Positions 1 through 8,299 of a DNA stretch of 64,000 nucleotides are shown piece by piece. Source of the stretch: Alphaproteobacteria bacterium (GTDB lineage Bacteria > Pseudomonadota > Alphaproteobacteria > Acetobacterales > Acetobacteraceae). The stretch lies in NCBI GenBank assembly GCA_017307285.1, contig JAFKFI010000047.1, forward strand, positions 90,851-154,850, given 5' to 3'. Position 1 is the stretch's first letter. Every line of letters starts with the position of its first letter. A model generated the notes under the pieces. That model was not told the origin of the DNA and made no database searches. It was given only the letters and a program-made list of their open reading frames with translations. Position numbers and translations under genes: made by a program.

Positions 1-1
1 C

Positions 2-2206
2 ACGGGCCAGCTGATTTCGTTTCAGGATTTACTGACCCAGGCGTTCGGGACGATTCCGACCGGCTACGCCAGCTACACGCTGTCCGGGCCGTTCCGGCAG
101 ATGCCGACCGAGTCCTATTGGCAGCAAGGGCCGAACGGGCCGCCAGAGAACTCCTACTGGCTGGTCGGCGGCGTGCCCGTCACCGGTCCGACCACCGTGA
201 GCGCGAACGACATCGGCAACGTCTCGTTCTACGAGGGCAACAGCATCGTCCGCACCGCGGCATTCACCGTGACGAACGCGGCCAACCAGAACATCGACTA
301 CAACATCTGGACGGTCGATCCGTCGGTCCTTGCGCCCCAGACGGGCGATGCTACCCCGATCGCGGGCGTGCCGGGCTCGGGCACGCGATTCGGCCGGCCG
401 GACCCCGCCGACATGGTTTCCTCCGCGTATCGCTACAACATGGTCTATGCGGGCGTGCTGAACACCAACAACTGCAACTGGATCGCCGATAACGTCGCGG
501 CGGGCGCCGGCGCCGTCATGCCGTTCGACGACGCCAGCACGGACCCCGCCGACAACGTCTCGGGTGGCTTCTGGCGCATCGTCTATCGCGGCTCCGACCC
601 GAACCCGGTGCAGGACTGGGGTGCGATCGTGCAGCCAGGCGATGTCGTGCGCCTACAATGGCTGGCGAGCGGCGGGCCACACACCACGACGATCGTGGGC
701 ACCGGCAACCCGGACGGCACCGTCACGGTCTACGACAACGTCGCTTTCAACAGCGCGGGCGTCGAGATCATCGGCGTGCACACGGCGGCGTACTGGAAAT
801 CCGCCGATCCGCTCAGCACCACGATCTATCGCCTCGACCCGCTGCACCAATACCTGATCAATGGCACCGCCGAGAGCGAGTTCCTGCAAGGCAGCGTGTT
901 CAACAACCTGATCCAGACCGGCGGCGGCGCGGACACCATCACGGCGGGAGCGGGCAGCAACGAGATCCAGGGCACGGCGGCGCAGCTCGACGGTATCACC
1001 GTGAGCGACGTCCATTTCGCCGACACGCTCGATTTTACCGATCTCGACCCGACACGGACGCGCGCGACGCTCGACCGCAATTCCGGTGTGTTGACGGTGC
1101 GGCAAGACGGCGCTTTGGTTGCCTCGGTGAACGTGTCCGGCGGCTTCGCGGGCGCTGATTTCTTCGCTGCGTCGGACGGCAATGGCGGCACCATCCTAGC
1201 TCTCGCGCCGGTGGACCTCGGCGGCTACGGCGAGGCCACGCGGGCGGTTCTCGAGAAGGTCTTCGCCCCGCTGGCCGCCAGCGGCCGCACCACCAACGTC
1301 GTCACATCGTCGGACGGCAGCTTCGCCGCGCCCTTCTCCGGCCAATACAATCTCGCGGTGTTCGACAACCCGCCGGCCGGCGGCAGGATCACCGTGCCGG
1401 AGGGCTACACCGGCGCGCCGGCCCAGCCGCAATATCAGGCGGCCATCGCGCAGGGCAGCAACGATATCGTCTTCACTGGCCCGCAGGATGGCCACGCGCT
1501 GCTCGTCGGCAATGGCGGCAACAGCCTGCTCGACGCGCACGGCACCGCCGACACCGTGGTTGCGGGCGGCGGCAACGCGACGCTGTTCGGCGGCGGCGAC
1601 GAGACCTTGCTGGTGGGCGGCGCCGGAGCCGACACGCTGGTCGCCGGCGGCGGGGCGGTGACGCTCGCCGGCGGCAGCGGGGGCTCGCTGAGCTTCGCGG
1701 GCAGCGGCGAAGGCACCGCTCTCGCCGGCACCGGCCACGATACCATCGTGAGCGGGGCCGGCGCGGTGACGGTGTGGGCCGGCGACGGCGAGCCCCTGGT
1801 GTTCGGCGGCAGCGGCGGGCTCACCTTCATTGGCGGTTCTGGCAACGCCACCGTGGTTGCCGGCAACGGCAACGCGACGGTCACAGCGGGGTCGGGCGCG
1901 GATGCGGTGTGGGGCGGTGCGGGAAGCGACGTGCTGCAGGCGGGCAGCGGCAACGCGACGCTGGCGGGCGGCGCTGGTGCCGATCTGTTCGGCTTCACCG
2001 CGGGCCGCGCGGGCGGCAGCGACGTGATCGTCGACTTTCTCTCCGGCACCGACCACGTGCAGCTGCAAGGCTATGGCGGCAACGCGGTGGCGAGCGCGCT
2101 CGCCGGCGCTACCACCGCCAATGGCAACACCCTTATCACCCTGGGGGATGGCACACAGGTCGCGTTCCTCAACGTCACCGGCCTCACGGCGGCGGATTTC
2201 GTCTGA
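2..2206 (+). CDS. RTX-type (hemolysin-type Ca-binding repeat) secreted protein, 5' partial
   Basis: The frame is open from base 2 without a stop, so the N-terminus is cut by the window and 734 residues are visible. The visible first third holds a compact domain with a Cys in an NNCNW context (codon near 473) and a His in a GGPHTTTIVG context (codon near 680), which resembles the Cys-His dyad of NlpC/P60- or CHAP-like enzymes. A YLINGTAESE linker follows. From about base 1500 there are Gly-rich nonapeptide-like repeats (GGAGADTL, GSGADAVWGGAGSD) typical of RTX Ca-binding beta-rolls. The end (DVIVDFLSGTDHV ... TAADFV) matches the C-terminal cap of type I secretion substrates, so an extracellular product is expected. 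No type I exporter gene is visible here. Its stop directly abuts that of the convergent kinase gene. The RTX call is firm; the hydrolase reading of the first domain is inference. Confidence 0.8.
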   Translation, partial: TGQLISFQDLLTQAFGTIPTGYASYTLSGPFRQMPTESYWQQGPNGPPENSYWLVGGVPVTGPTTVSANDIGNVSFYEGNSIVRTAAFTVTNAANQNIDYNIWTVDPSVLAPQTGDATPIAGVPGSGTRFGRPDPADMVSSAYRYNMVYAGVLNTNNCNWIADNVAAGAGAVMPFDDASTDPADNVSGGFWRIVYRGSDPNPVQDWGAIVQPGDVVRLQWLASGGPHTTTIVGTGNPDGTVTVYDNVAFNSAGVEIIGVHTAAYWKSADPLSTTIYRLDPLHQYLINGTAESEFLQGSVFNNLIQTGGGADTITAGAGSNEIQGTAAQLDGITVSDVHFADTLDFTDLDPTRTRATLDRNSGVLTVRQDGALVASVNVSGGFAGADFFAASDGNGGTILALAPVDLGGYGEATRAVLEKVFAPLAASGRTTNVVTSSDGSFAAPFSGQYNLAVFDNPPAGGRITVPEGYTGAPAQPQYQAAIAQGSNDIVFTGPQDGHALLVGNGGNSLLDAHGTADTVVAGGGNATLFGGGDETLLVGGAGADTLVAGGGAVTLAGGSGGSLSFAGSGEGTALAGTGHDTIVSGAGAVTVWAGDGEPLVFGGSGGLTFIGGSGNATVVAGNGNATVTAGSGADAVWGGAGSDVLQAGSGNATLAGGAGADLFGFTAGRAGGSDVIVDFLSGTDHVQLQGYGGNAVASALAGATTANGNTLITLGDGTQVAFLNVTGLTAADFV

Positions 2207-3607
2207 TCACGCCGGCAGCTGCACCGTCGCCCGCGCGCCGCCGCGCGGCTTGTTGGCCAAGGTCACGTCCCCGCCATGCGCCCGCAGGATGTTGCGCGCG
2301 ATTGGCAAGCCGAGACCCACGCCGCCAGTCTCGCGGTTGCGGCTGCTCTCGACGCGATGGAACGGCTCGAACACGCGGTCGAGCTCCTCCGACGGGATGC
2401 CGGGGCCGTCATCCTCGACCTCGACGATGACGAAGCCGCGCGTCGGCGGCGCCAAGCGGATGCGGGCGCTGCCGCCGTAGTTCAGCGCGTTGGCCACAAG
2501 ATTGGCCAGAGCGCGCTTGAGCGCCAGCGGACGGGCGCGGACGGTCAGGCGCGGCGGCCCGTCATAACAGAGCGTCGTTGGATCGCCCGGCCACGCATCG
2601 GCGGCTTCGTCGAGCACCGTGCGCAGCAATTCGGGCAGATCGAGCGCCGTCACCGGTTCGGCGCTCGTCGCGTCGCGGCCGAAGGCAAGGGTTGCCGTGA
2701 CCATTGCCTCCATCTCCTCGAGATCGGCCAGCATCTTCCGGCGCTGCTCGTCGTCCTCCATGAACTCGGCGCGCAGCTTCATGCGCGTGATCGGGGTGCG
2801 CAGATCGTGGCCGATCGCCGTCATCATCTCGGTGCGGTCATGCACGAAACGGCGGATACGGCCGGCCATCGTGTTGAACGCCGCAGCGGCGGTGGCGATC
2901 TCGGTCGGCCCATCCTCCGGCAGCGGCGGGGCGTTGACATCGCGCCCCAGCGCCTCGGCGGCGGCGGCGAGGGTCCGCACCGGAGAGGTGAGCCGGCGCA
3001 CCGCCCAGATCGTCAGTCCGGCGGCGGCCAGCGTCATCAGCACGAACGCGATCAGGAACGCGCGGGAATGCCACGGCCGGGGCGGCGGTACTGAGGAGGC
3101 GACGTCCAGCCAGCCACCTTCCGGCAGCGGCATCCCGATCACCATGTGCTCCTCCGCCGGGCCGCCGTAGAAGACGAACTCCTCGAGGCGCGCCGTCCCC
3201 GGCAGACCGACCAGGTTCATGTTGGCGTCCAGCAGATGCTGCCATCGTGGCGGCGACGGTTTGAGCCGGCCCGGCAGCGGCGGCGTCTCCGACAGGCTCG
3301 CCCGCATTCCCGGCGTTGGCGTGAGTTCCTTCAGCACCGTCGCTCGGTCCTCGGGCGGCGTCATGGCGATGACGCGATACAGGTTGATAGTGCGCACGCC
3401 GATATCGCGCGCCAGCCCAAGCCGCTGCAAACCGATGCGGTCGAGCGCGTGGATTGTCAGCCCGGCGACCTGCACTGCCGTCAGGCTGAGCAGCAGGACG
3501 AGCGCGGTGCGCGCCGCGAGGCTGCGAGGCCAAAAGCGAGCGGGCCACAAGCGGGGAGGCCAGAAGCGAGCGGGCCAGAAGCGGGGGGAGCTCCGCCGAG
3601 GCGTCAC
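2207..3607 (-). CDS. Two-component sensor histidine kinase, EnvZ-like
   Basis: This 466-aa inner-membrane kinase should phosphorylate the response regulator encoded just upstream. Domains in order: a Trp/Arg/Pro-rich cytoplasmic tail (residues 9-28), TM1 (about 30-52), a periplasmic sensor region (53-182), TM2 (183-204), HAMP (205-256), HisKA with the phospho-His in GHDLRTP (His267), and HATPase_c with N-box Asn373, G1 DDGPGIP (399-405) and G2 GVGLGLPIA (429-437). The start is a GTG at 3605-3607 whose last bases overlap the TGA of the regulator gene (GTGA), so translation is probably coupled. The Trp-rich tail is encoded by a short tandem DNA repeat, which is unusual. The stop is adjacent to that of the convergent RTX gene. 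The kinase assignment is secure; the stimulus is unknown. Confidence 0.93.
   Translation of the reverse strand: MTPRRSSPRFWPARFWPPRLWPARFWPRSLAARTALVLLLSLTAVQVAGLTIHALDRIGLQRLGLARDIGVRTINLYRVIAMTPPEDRATVLKELTPTPGMRASLSETPPLPGRLKPSPPRWQHLLDANMNLVGLPGTARLEEFVFYGGPAEEHMVIGMPLPEGGWLDVASSVPPPRPWHSRAFLIAFVLMTLAAAGLTIWAVRRLTSPVRTLAAAAEALGRDVNAPPLPEDGPTEIATAAAAFNTMAGRIRRFVHDRTEMMTAIGHDLRTPITRMKLRAEFMEDDEQRRKMLADLEEMEAMVTATLAFGRDATSAEPVTALDLPELLRTVLDEAADAWPGDPTTLCYDGPPRLTVRARPLALKRALANLVANALNYGGSARIRLAPPTRGFVIVEVEDDGPGIPSEELDRVFEPFHRVESSRNRETGGVGLGLPIARNILRAHGGDVTLANKPRGGARATVQLPA
3526..3585. repeat. Two tandem 30-bp units inside the kinase gene
   Basis: Bases 3526-3555 and 3556-3585 are near-identical 30-mers, each beginning gaggcca and ending aagcggg. 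Each is itself two similar 15-mers. On the minus strand they encode the repeated FWPAR/FWPPR/LWPAR N-terminal tail of the histidine kinase. Both copies keep the reading frame (30 = 10 codons), so copy-number change would only lengthen or shorten the cytoplasmic tail. Confidence 0.8.
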
Positions 3608-4323
3608 GCGCGCTCCACGGTGGCGGCGAGCACGTAGCCGCCGCCGCGCACCGTCTTGATGAGCTGAGCACGGCGTCCGTCGTCCTCCAGCTTGCGCCGC
3701 AAGCGGCTGATCGCGACGTCGATCGCTCGATCGAACGGGCCGGCCTGCCGGCCGCGCAGCAGGTCCAGCAGCATGTCGCGAGTCAGCACCCGGTTGGCAC
3801 GCTCCACCAGCGCGGCGAGCAGGTCGTATTCACCGCCGGTGAGCGCGACCTCAACGCCCTCCGGGTTCAGCAGGCGGCGGCGCGCGGGCTCCAGGGTCCA
3901 GCCGCCGAACAGCATCGGGCGCGCACCGCGTTCGACGCGCTGCTCAACCGGGTCTCCCGCGCGGCGCAGCACCGCGCGGATGCGCGCCAGCAGCTCGCGC
4001 GGGTTGAACGGCTTCGCGACATAGTCGTCGGCTCCCAATTCGAGCCCGATGATCCGGTCGGTCTCGTCGCCCATCGCGGTGAGCATCACGATCGGAATAT
4101 CGGACTGGCCGCGCATCCAGCGTGCGAGATCGAGACCGCTCTCGCCCGGCAGCATGAGGTCGAGCACCACGAGGTGGTAGTGCCCATTGGGCCAGAGCCG
4201 CCGCGTCTCGCGGCCGTCACGCGCGCTGGTTACGCGCATCCGGTGGCGTTCGAGGAACCGCGCCAGCAGATCGCGGATCTCGCGGTCGTCGTCCACGACG
4301 AGAATATGAGGCACCTGCTCCAT
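3604..4323 (-). CDS. OmpR/PhoB-family response regulator
   Basis: This 239-aa DNA-binding regulator is partner of the downstream kinase. The receiver domain (residues 6-120) shows the acidic pair Asp11/Asp12, phospho-acceptor Asp55 in LVVLDLMLPG, Thr82 and Lys104 (VAKPFNPREL). A winged-helix Trans_reg_C domain follows (about 136-235, ending TVRGGGYVLA). The ATG at 4321-4323 gives the canonical N-terminus MEQVPHILVVDDD; an upstream in-frame ATG would add 29 residues unlike the family. It is first in a two-gene operon with a 3-nt stop/start overlap into the kinase gene. Direct GTTGCA repeats 40-85 bp upstream of the start may be its own binding site. The length matches OmpR. Confidence 0.95.
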   Translation of the reverse strand: MEQVPHILVVDDDREIRDLLARFLERHRMRVTSARDGRETRRLWPNGHYHLVVLDLMLPGESGLDLARWMRGQSDIPIVMLTAMGDETDRIIGLELGADDYVAKPFNPRELLARIRAVLRRAGDPVEQRVERGARPMLFGGWTLEPARRRLLNPEGVEVALTGGEYDLLAALVERANRVLTRDMLLDLLRGRQAGPFDRAIDVAISRLRRKLEDDGRRAQLIKTVRGGGYVLAATVERA

Positions 4324-4364
4324 GCTGGAACCATAAGCAATCACGGGGGACTGCGGCAGAGCGT

Positions 4365-4409
4365 GTTGCACTCCGTTGCATATTTCCCCGGGGTGCGGCT
4401 TGCGTTGCA
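4365..4409. promoter_or_regulatory. Direct GTTGCA repeats upstream of the response regulator
   Basis: GTTGCA occurs at 4365-4370, 4375-4380 and 4404-4409. The first two are exactly 10 bp apart (start to start), and the third is 29 bp further on. OmpR-family regulators bind tandem half-sites on one helix face, so this is a plausible autoregulatory site between the regulator gene and the divergent gene at 4558. It is recognised by pattern only. Confidence 0.4.
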
Positions 4410-4557
4410 AGGCGGGTGTGAGCCGCCCCTACCCGCCCCCGGCTGCCGATGCTGCCGCGGCGATGCCGGACATCTGAAATCGTTTATGAGACGGCGCCGA
4501 ACGATCGGTTTACGTTTCCATTGTACGATGCGGCGTCACTGCGATGGCTGCTTCGCT

Positions 4558-5676
4558 ATGTCGGTCCTCAATATGCCGCTCGTCCAGTCGTACCACCCGA
4601 CGACGTTCTTGGAACGCGGGGTGGCGGTGCCGTTCACCACGCCCTTGCTGGGCGGCGCGCGTGCCCGCCCGGCCGAGCGGGGCGGACCGGAACTGATCGT
4701 GCCGAGCCCGTCGGGCGGGCGCGGGGTCTATATCCTGGCCTGGTCCGGGGTGCGCGAGCTGTGCAAGCCGACGGTGCATGACAGTCGGCTGAACCATAAG
4801 GTCAACGCCCTGGCCAGCGTTACGCCATACTCGATCAGGAAGGCGGCCCGCGAGGTCGCCGCGGAAGGGCTCGCCGGGCGGGAGGCTCTCGCCGCGGCGC
4901 AGGCAGGGCGGGACAACGAGCAGGAAGAGATCCTGCTGACCAACTTCCTGCTGCTGCTAGCGCTGGTGGAGCAGGTCGAGCCTGGCGAGACGGCGAACGG
5001 CGGCGCCCTCCGGCCGCAGGAGAAGGCGCTGCTGGAGGCACGCGCCAAGCGCGCCATCGCCCGCATTTCGCCGCGCGTCGGCCGCAGCCCCGAGGCCATC
5101 GCCTCGATGCTCGAGGACATGGCACCGGTCTTCGCTGCGATCGGCGTCGGCCGGCAGACCGGGCACGCGCGCTGCACCCGCGCGCTGGAGGCGCTGCGCC
5201 GGCTGCACGCCGAAACCACTGCCTGGAGCCAGAGCTACCGGGACGAGAGCGGCGCGCAAGCCGACATGATCGCGCGCGTCGCCGAGCTGACCATCTCCTG
5301 CACCGAGACCACGCTCGACGAGGCCCATGCCCTGACGGCGAACATGCCCGGCATACTCACCCGATGGTCGAGCGAGGCGGCCGCCATCCGCAAGCTGACG
5401 GTTCGCCCTGAATGGCTGCTGGACGGCTGGGAGCAGGTGTGCCTGCTCTGGGGCAGCAGTGGAACCGACGCGGCGCGGCGGGCGGTGCTGGCGGAGATGG
5501 CGCTGCTCGTCCCGATCATCCCGCGCGAGGCGTCGGACTGGGTGGGAATGCCGATCGACATGGATGGGGCGATGCGCTTCCGCCGCACCGTGAGCCTCAA
5601 CGAGGATTGGCGGACCGGCAGCGCGGTGTTCGAGCTGATCGCGCGCAACGAGCAGCTGCGCGCTCTCGCGGCTTGA
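4558..5676 (+). CDS. Conserved hypothetical protein A (372 aa)
   Basis: I do not recognise a characterised family. The ATG at 4558 gives MSVLNMPLVQSYHPTTFLE; the frame stays open upstream, but that stretch is the Cys/Arg-rich intergenic region and looks non-coding. The N-terminal 80 residues look beta-rich (RGVAVPFTTPLLGGAR, then GVYILAWSGVRELCKPTVHD). The rest appears mostly alpha-helical with many Ala/Glu/Arg. There is no signal peptide, convincing membrane span or catalytic motif, so it should be cytosolic. It lies 19 nt upstream of a second unknown gene in the same direction, so the two are probably co-transcribed. It is divergent from the two-component operon. GC and codon use match the neighbours, which argues for a resident gene. 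Confidence 0.75.
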   Translation: MSVLNMPLVQSYHPTTFLERGVAVPFTTPLLGGARARPAERGGPELIVPSPSGGRGVYILAWSGVRELCKPTVHDSRLNHKVNALASVTPYSIRKAAREVAAEGLAGREALAAAQAGRDNEQEEILLTNFLLLLALVEQVEPGETANGGALRPQEKALLEARAKRAIARISPRVGRSPEAIASMLEDMAPVFAAIGVGRQTGHARCTRALEALRRLHAETTAWSQSYRDESGAQADMIARVAELTISCTETTLDEAHALTANMPGILTRWSSEAAAIRKLTVRPEWLLDGWEQVCLLWGSSGTDAARRAVLAEMALLVPIIPREASDWVGMPIDMDGAMRFRRTVSLNEDWRTGSAVFELIARNEQLRALAA

Positions 5677-5695
5677 CCCAGGGGAGCGATCGGAC

Positions 5696-6946
5696 ATGTC
5701 GGATCGTGGCGCCGTACGCCCCGGCCTCAAGCAGACGCGGGAGGTGCAGCGCAACCTGATCGCGGCGCGCGACGAGCAGATCGCGCGCGTGGTGGCGATG
5801 GTCGACGGGCTCGCCGATCGCAGCGCGGCGGATGCACTGATCGCGCCGCTACGGCCTCGGCTGATGCAGCTGCGCCCGCCCCGCCCGATCCGCTTGGCGC
5901 GGCTGCTGTTTCTGCCGCTCGACCCGCTGATCGTGCCGGCGCCGCGCTGGCGTCCGGGCGATCCGACCGTGCCGCGCACCGCTCTGGCGCCGCTCGCCGA
6001 TGTCGTGAAGGAAGCGGGCAGCGCCGTCGTGGCGCGGGTGGAAGCCTCGATCGGCGGCCTCACTTGCAGCGAATCGCAGGCCGTCGCCGATGCCGGGGCC
6101 CTGCTCTGGCCGGCCGCCGCCCTCGCGTTGGCAGACGCAGCGCCGCCGCGAAGCTGGCCCGAGAGCGGCCTGAAGCCGGCGGAATTCGCGCCCATCACGC
6201 GCGGTGTGGCGGGGGCGTTGGAAAATGCGCCCGCCGTCCAGCGCGCCGTGGCGGAAGCGCGTCGAGGTCTCGCGATTGGCCCGGAGGTTCTCGACAGGGT
6301 GCTCGAAGCGGCGGCCAGGCGCGGGGCGGAAGCGTGGAGCCTGACCTACGCCATGCTGCTGGCCCGACTGCCGGACGCCGCCCCGCTGCTACAGCGGGTT
6401 GCGGCCCAGGCGGCGAGCGGCAAGGACCCGGCCAGCCGGGCGCGAGCGGATCGCGTCGCGGAAGCCGTGCTGAGCGGCCTCGAACAACATGGAGCCGGCG
6501 GGCCGGTCGGCGACGCCGAGCTGGCGGCGGTCGGGGCGGAGGTGCGACGGATCGCCGCGTTGCTCGACGCCATCGACGGGCCTGGCGCCACGGCGCAGCG
6601 GCGCCGCCGCATCCAGGATCTCCGCCAGGCCCTCGACGCCAGCAGCCGAACCCGGTTCCAGGACGGCATGGCCTCGGAGTTCGCAGGGCCGCTGCGCGAG
6701 CAGCTCGCAGCGGCAGGACCGATCGACGTCGACGGCCTCGAGGAAGCGGCGCGCCGCCTGCGCCAGATCGAGATGGCCGGCCGGCGCATCGGCAGCGCCA
6801 AGGCCTACGACACGCTGCTGCAGAGCACCGCGCAAGACGTGATGCGCCTCGACGAGCGCCCCGGCCTCAGCCTTGCCGACAAGGTCCGCATGGTCGAGGT
6901 CCTCGCCGGGCCCGACCAGGCGCTGGCGATGCTTGGAGCTTGCTAA
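5696..6946 (+). CDS. Conserved hypothetical protein B (416 aa)
   Basis: No known family is recognised. The ATG at 5696 is preceded by a GGGGAG ribosome-binding-type sequence and begins MSDRGAVRPGLKQTREVQR. The protein is helical and Ala/Arg-rich. It has a proline-rich segment near residues 50-95 (PRPIRLARLLFLPLDPLIVP) and long amphipathic stretches later (for example RRRRIQDLRQALDASSRTR). No transmembrane helix, signal peptide or catalytic motif stands out. It follows protein A by 19 nt on the same strand, so a shared operon and function are likely. It ends before a 385-bp gap with a palindromic repeat. That it is a gene is clear from length and composition; its job is unknown. Confidence 0.75.
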   Translation: MSDRGAVRPGLKQTREVQRNLIAARDEQIARVVAMVDGLADRSAADALIAPLRPRLMQLRPPRPIRLARLLFLPLDPLIVPAPRWRPGDPTVPRTALAPLADVVKEAGSAVVARVEASIGGLTCSESQAVADAGALLWPAAALALADAAPPRSWPESGLKPAEFAPITRGVAGALENAPAVQRAVAEARRGLAIGPEVLDRVLEAAARRGAEAWSLTYAMLLARLPDAAPLLQRVAAQAASGKDPASRARADRVAEAVLSGLEQHGAGGPVGDAELAAVGAEVRRIAALLDAIDGPGATAQRRRRIQDLRQALDASSRTRFQDGMASEFAGPLREQLAAAGPIDVDGLEEAARRLRQIEMAGRRIGSAKAYDTLLQSTAQDVMRLDERPGLSLADKVRMVEVLAGPDQALAMLGAC

Positions 6947-7331
6947 GGTCCGCGGCGACCCCAATGCTGGATGGCGATTGCGGGGCGCTTGGGGCGCAGC
7001 GCTTGGTATCCGGATTAGCCGCAAATCGATTCCGGATTGGCTGCAATTTGAGTGCCGTGCTGACCAAGCACGTGTCCCGGTCGGCGGAGGCCGACCATCC
7101 ACGATTTTGCTTGCTCGCCCGGATAGTCGTGGATGACCGGCCTGCGCCGGTCATGACGGTAGGGAATGAAAACGTCGTGCCTGAAATCGCCGGAATGCCA
7201 ATTCGGTGATCGATGGCGCCATGTAGGGCGTTGCCCGTGCTGCCTCACGCCCATTAGATCCACCGCCTCGCCAATAAGATCCTCGCCGGCCTCCGGTAAC
7301 GACAGGACACGCCGGTTGCCATCCTCACCGC
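6947..7331. other. Convergent intergenic region with repeat DNA, no gene
   Basis: This 385-bp gap lies between the end of hypothetical protein B and the end of the dioxygenase gene. It contains one copy of the palindromic repeat (7079-7160). Just before it are two diverged copies of a short direct repeat around TCCGGATT (7007-7029 and 7030-7051). I see no credible ORF, tRNA or promoter in the rest. Confidence 0.6.
7079..7160. repeat. Interspersed palindromic repeat, copy 1
   Basis: The outer arm GGTCGGCGGAGGCCGACC is itself a small hairpin. It is followed by ATCCACGA ... TCGTGGAT arms and a second small hairpin GACCGGCCTGCGCCGGTC, then ATGACGGT. The same element occurs at 18933-19017 and 62912-62992. 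Its left flank (from about 7030, with CCGGATTGG and GTGCTGACCAA) is also shared with copy 3. It sits between two convergent genes, where a transcript from either side could fold into a long hairpin. Confidence 0.8.
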
Positions 7332-8207
7332 TCAGACCGGCGTGTCGCCGCGGATGGTGATTCGGTGCATCAGGCGGGTGCCGGCGGGATAGTCGTTGAT
7401 CGCGAAATGCTGGGTGCAGCGGTTGTCCCAGAATGCCAGCGAGCCCGTGCGCCAGGCGAAGCGGCAGGTGAACTCCGGCCGCGTCGAGTGCCGCGTCAGG
7501 AAGTCGAGCAGCGGCTGGCTCTCCTCCTCGGTCATGCCCTCGAAATATTGCACGTGGCTGCCGAGGTAGAGCGACTTGCGGCCGGTCTCGGGGTGCGTGC
7601 GCACCAGCGGATGCGCGGAGGTGGTCTGCAGATCACCGGTGTCGCGCACCTTCACCGTGGTGAGGCGGTCGGCGTAGAACTCGCGGCGCGACTTGCCGCC
7701 GTATTTCTTGCCGCCCTCGCCGACGCTCACCGTCTTGAGCGGCTCGAGCATCCGCCGCATCCCGTCGGACAAGGTCTCGTAGGCGAGGTACTGGTTGGAG
7801 AACATCGTGTCCCCGCCGGCCTCGGGCACTTGCCGCGCGTACAGCATGGTGCCCATCGCCGGTTGCGGCGCGAACATCTGGTCGGAGTGCCAAGTGCCGC
7901 CGAAATTGCGCTTGTCGGTCTCCGCCTTCCTGATCTCGATGATCTCGGGATGCTCAGGCAGCCCCTCGATGAACGGGTGAAGATGGATCTCGCCCCAGCG
8001 CCGCGCGAAGGCGAGCTGCCGGTCGGGCGTCAGCTCCTGATCGCGGAAGAAGATCACCAGATTCTCGTGCAACGCGGCGCGGATTTCCTGCAGCACCTCG
8101 TCGTCGATGTCGCGCGCCAGATCGACCCCGGCGATCTCGGCGCCGAGCGCCCCGGCGATCCGATGCGCCTCTATGTGCTGAAAACGGGCGTTGCGCGATC
8201 CGTCCAC
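7332..8207 (-). CDS. TauD/TfdA-family Fe(II)/2-oxoglutarate dioxygenase
   Basis: This 291-aa cytosolic enzyme of the taurine/2,4-D dioxygenase family couples 2-oxoglutarate decarboxylation to substrate hydroxylation. It has the His-X-Asp iron site in GTWHSDQMF (His107, Asp109), the distal iron His in NRCTQHFAINDY (His267) and the 2-oxoglutarate-binding Arg in LMHRITIRGD (Arg282). The chosen start is GTG at 8205-8207, six bases after a strong GGGGAGG; a TTG two codons earlier touches that site and is too close. The substrate is not certain: the family includes taurine, alkylsulfate and other dioxygenases. No sulfonate transporter is adjacent. It is followed by the convergent repeat region. Confidence 0.9.
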   Translation of the reverse strand: MDGSRNARFQHIEAHRIAGALGAEIAGVDLARDIDDEVLQEIRAALHENLVIFFRDQELTPDRQLAFARRWGEIHLHPFIEGLPEHPEIIEIRKAETDKRNFGGTWHSDQMFAPQPAMGTMLYARQVPEAGGDTMFSNQYLAYETLSDGMRRMLEPLKTVSVGEGGKKYGGKSRREFYADRLTTVKVRDTGDLQTTSAHPLVRTHPETGRKSLYLGSHVQYFEGMTEEESQPLLDFLTRHSTRPEFTCRFAWRTGSLAFWDNRCTQHFAINDYPAGTRLMHRITIRGDTPV

Positions 8208-8299
8208 GGCCAACCTCCCCAGGCATCCGGCGAGCGAGAACGATCATGGGGCAGAACGGATGGCGGGGAAAGCGCTTCCGCCGGGCCGCATGGCGGCGA

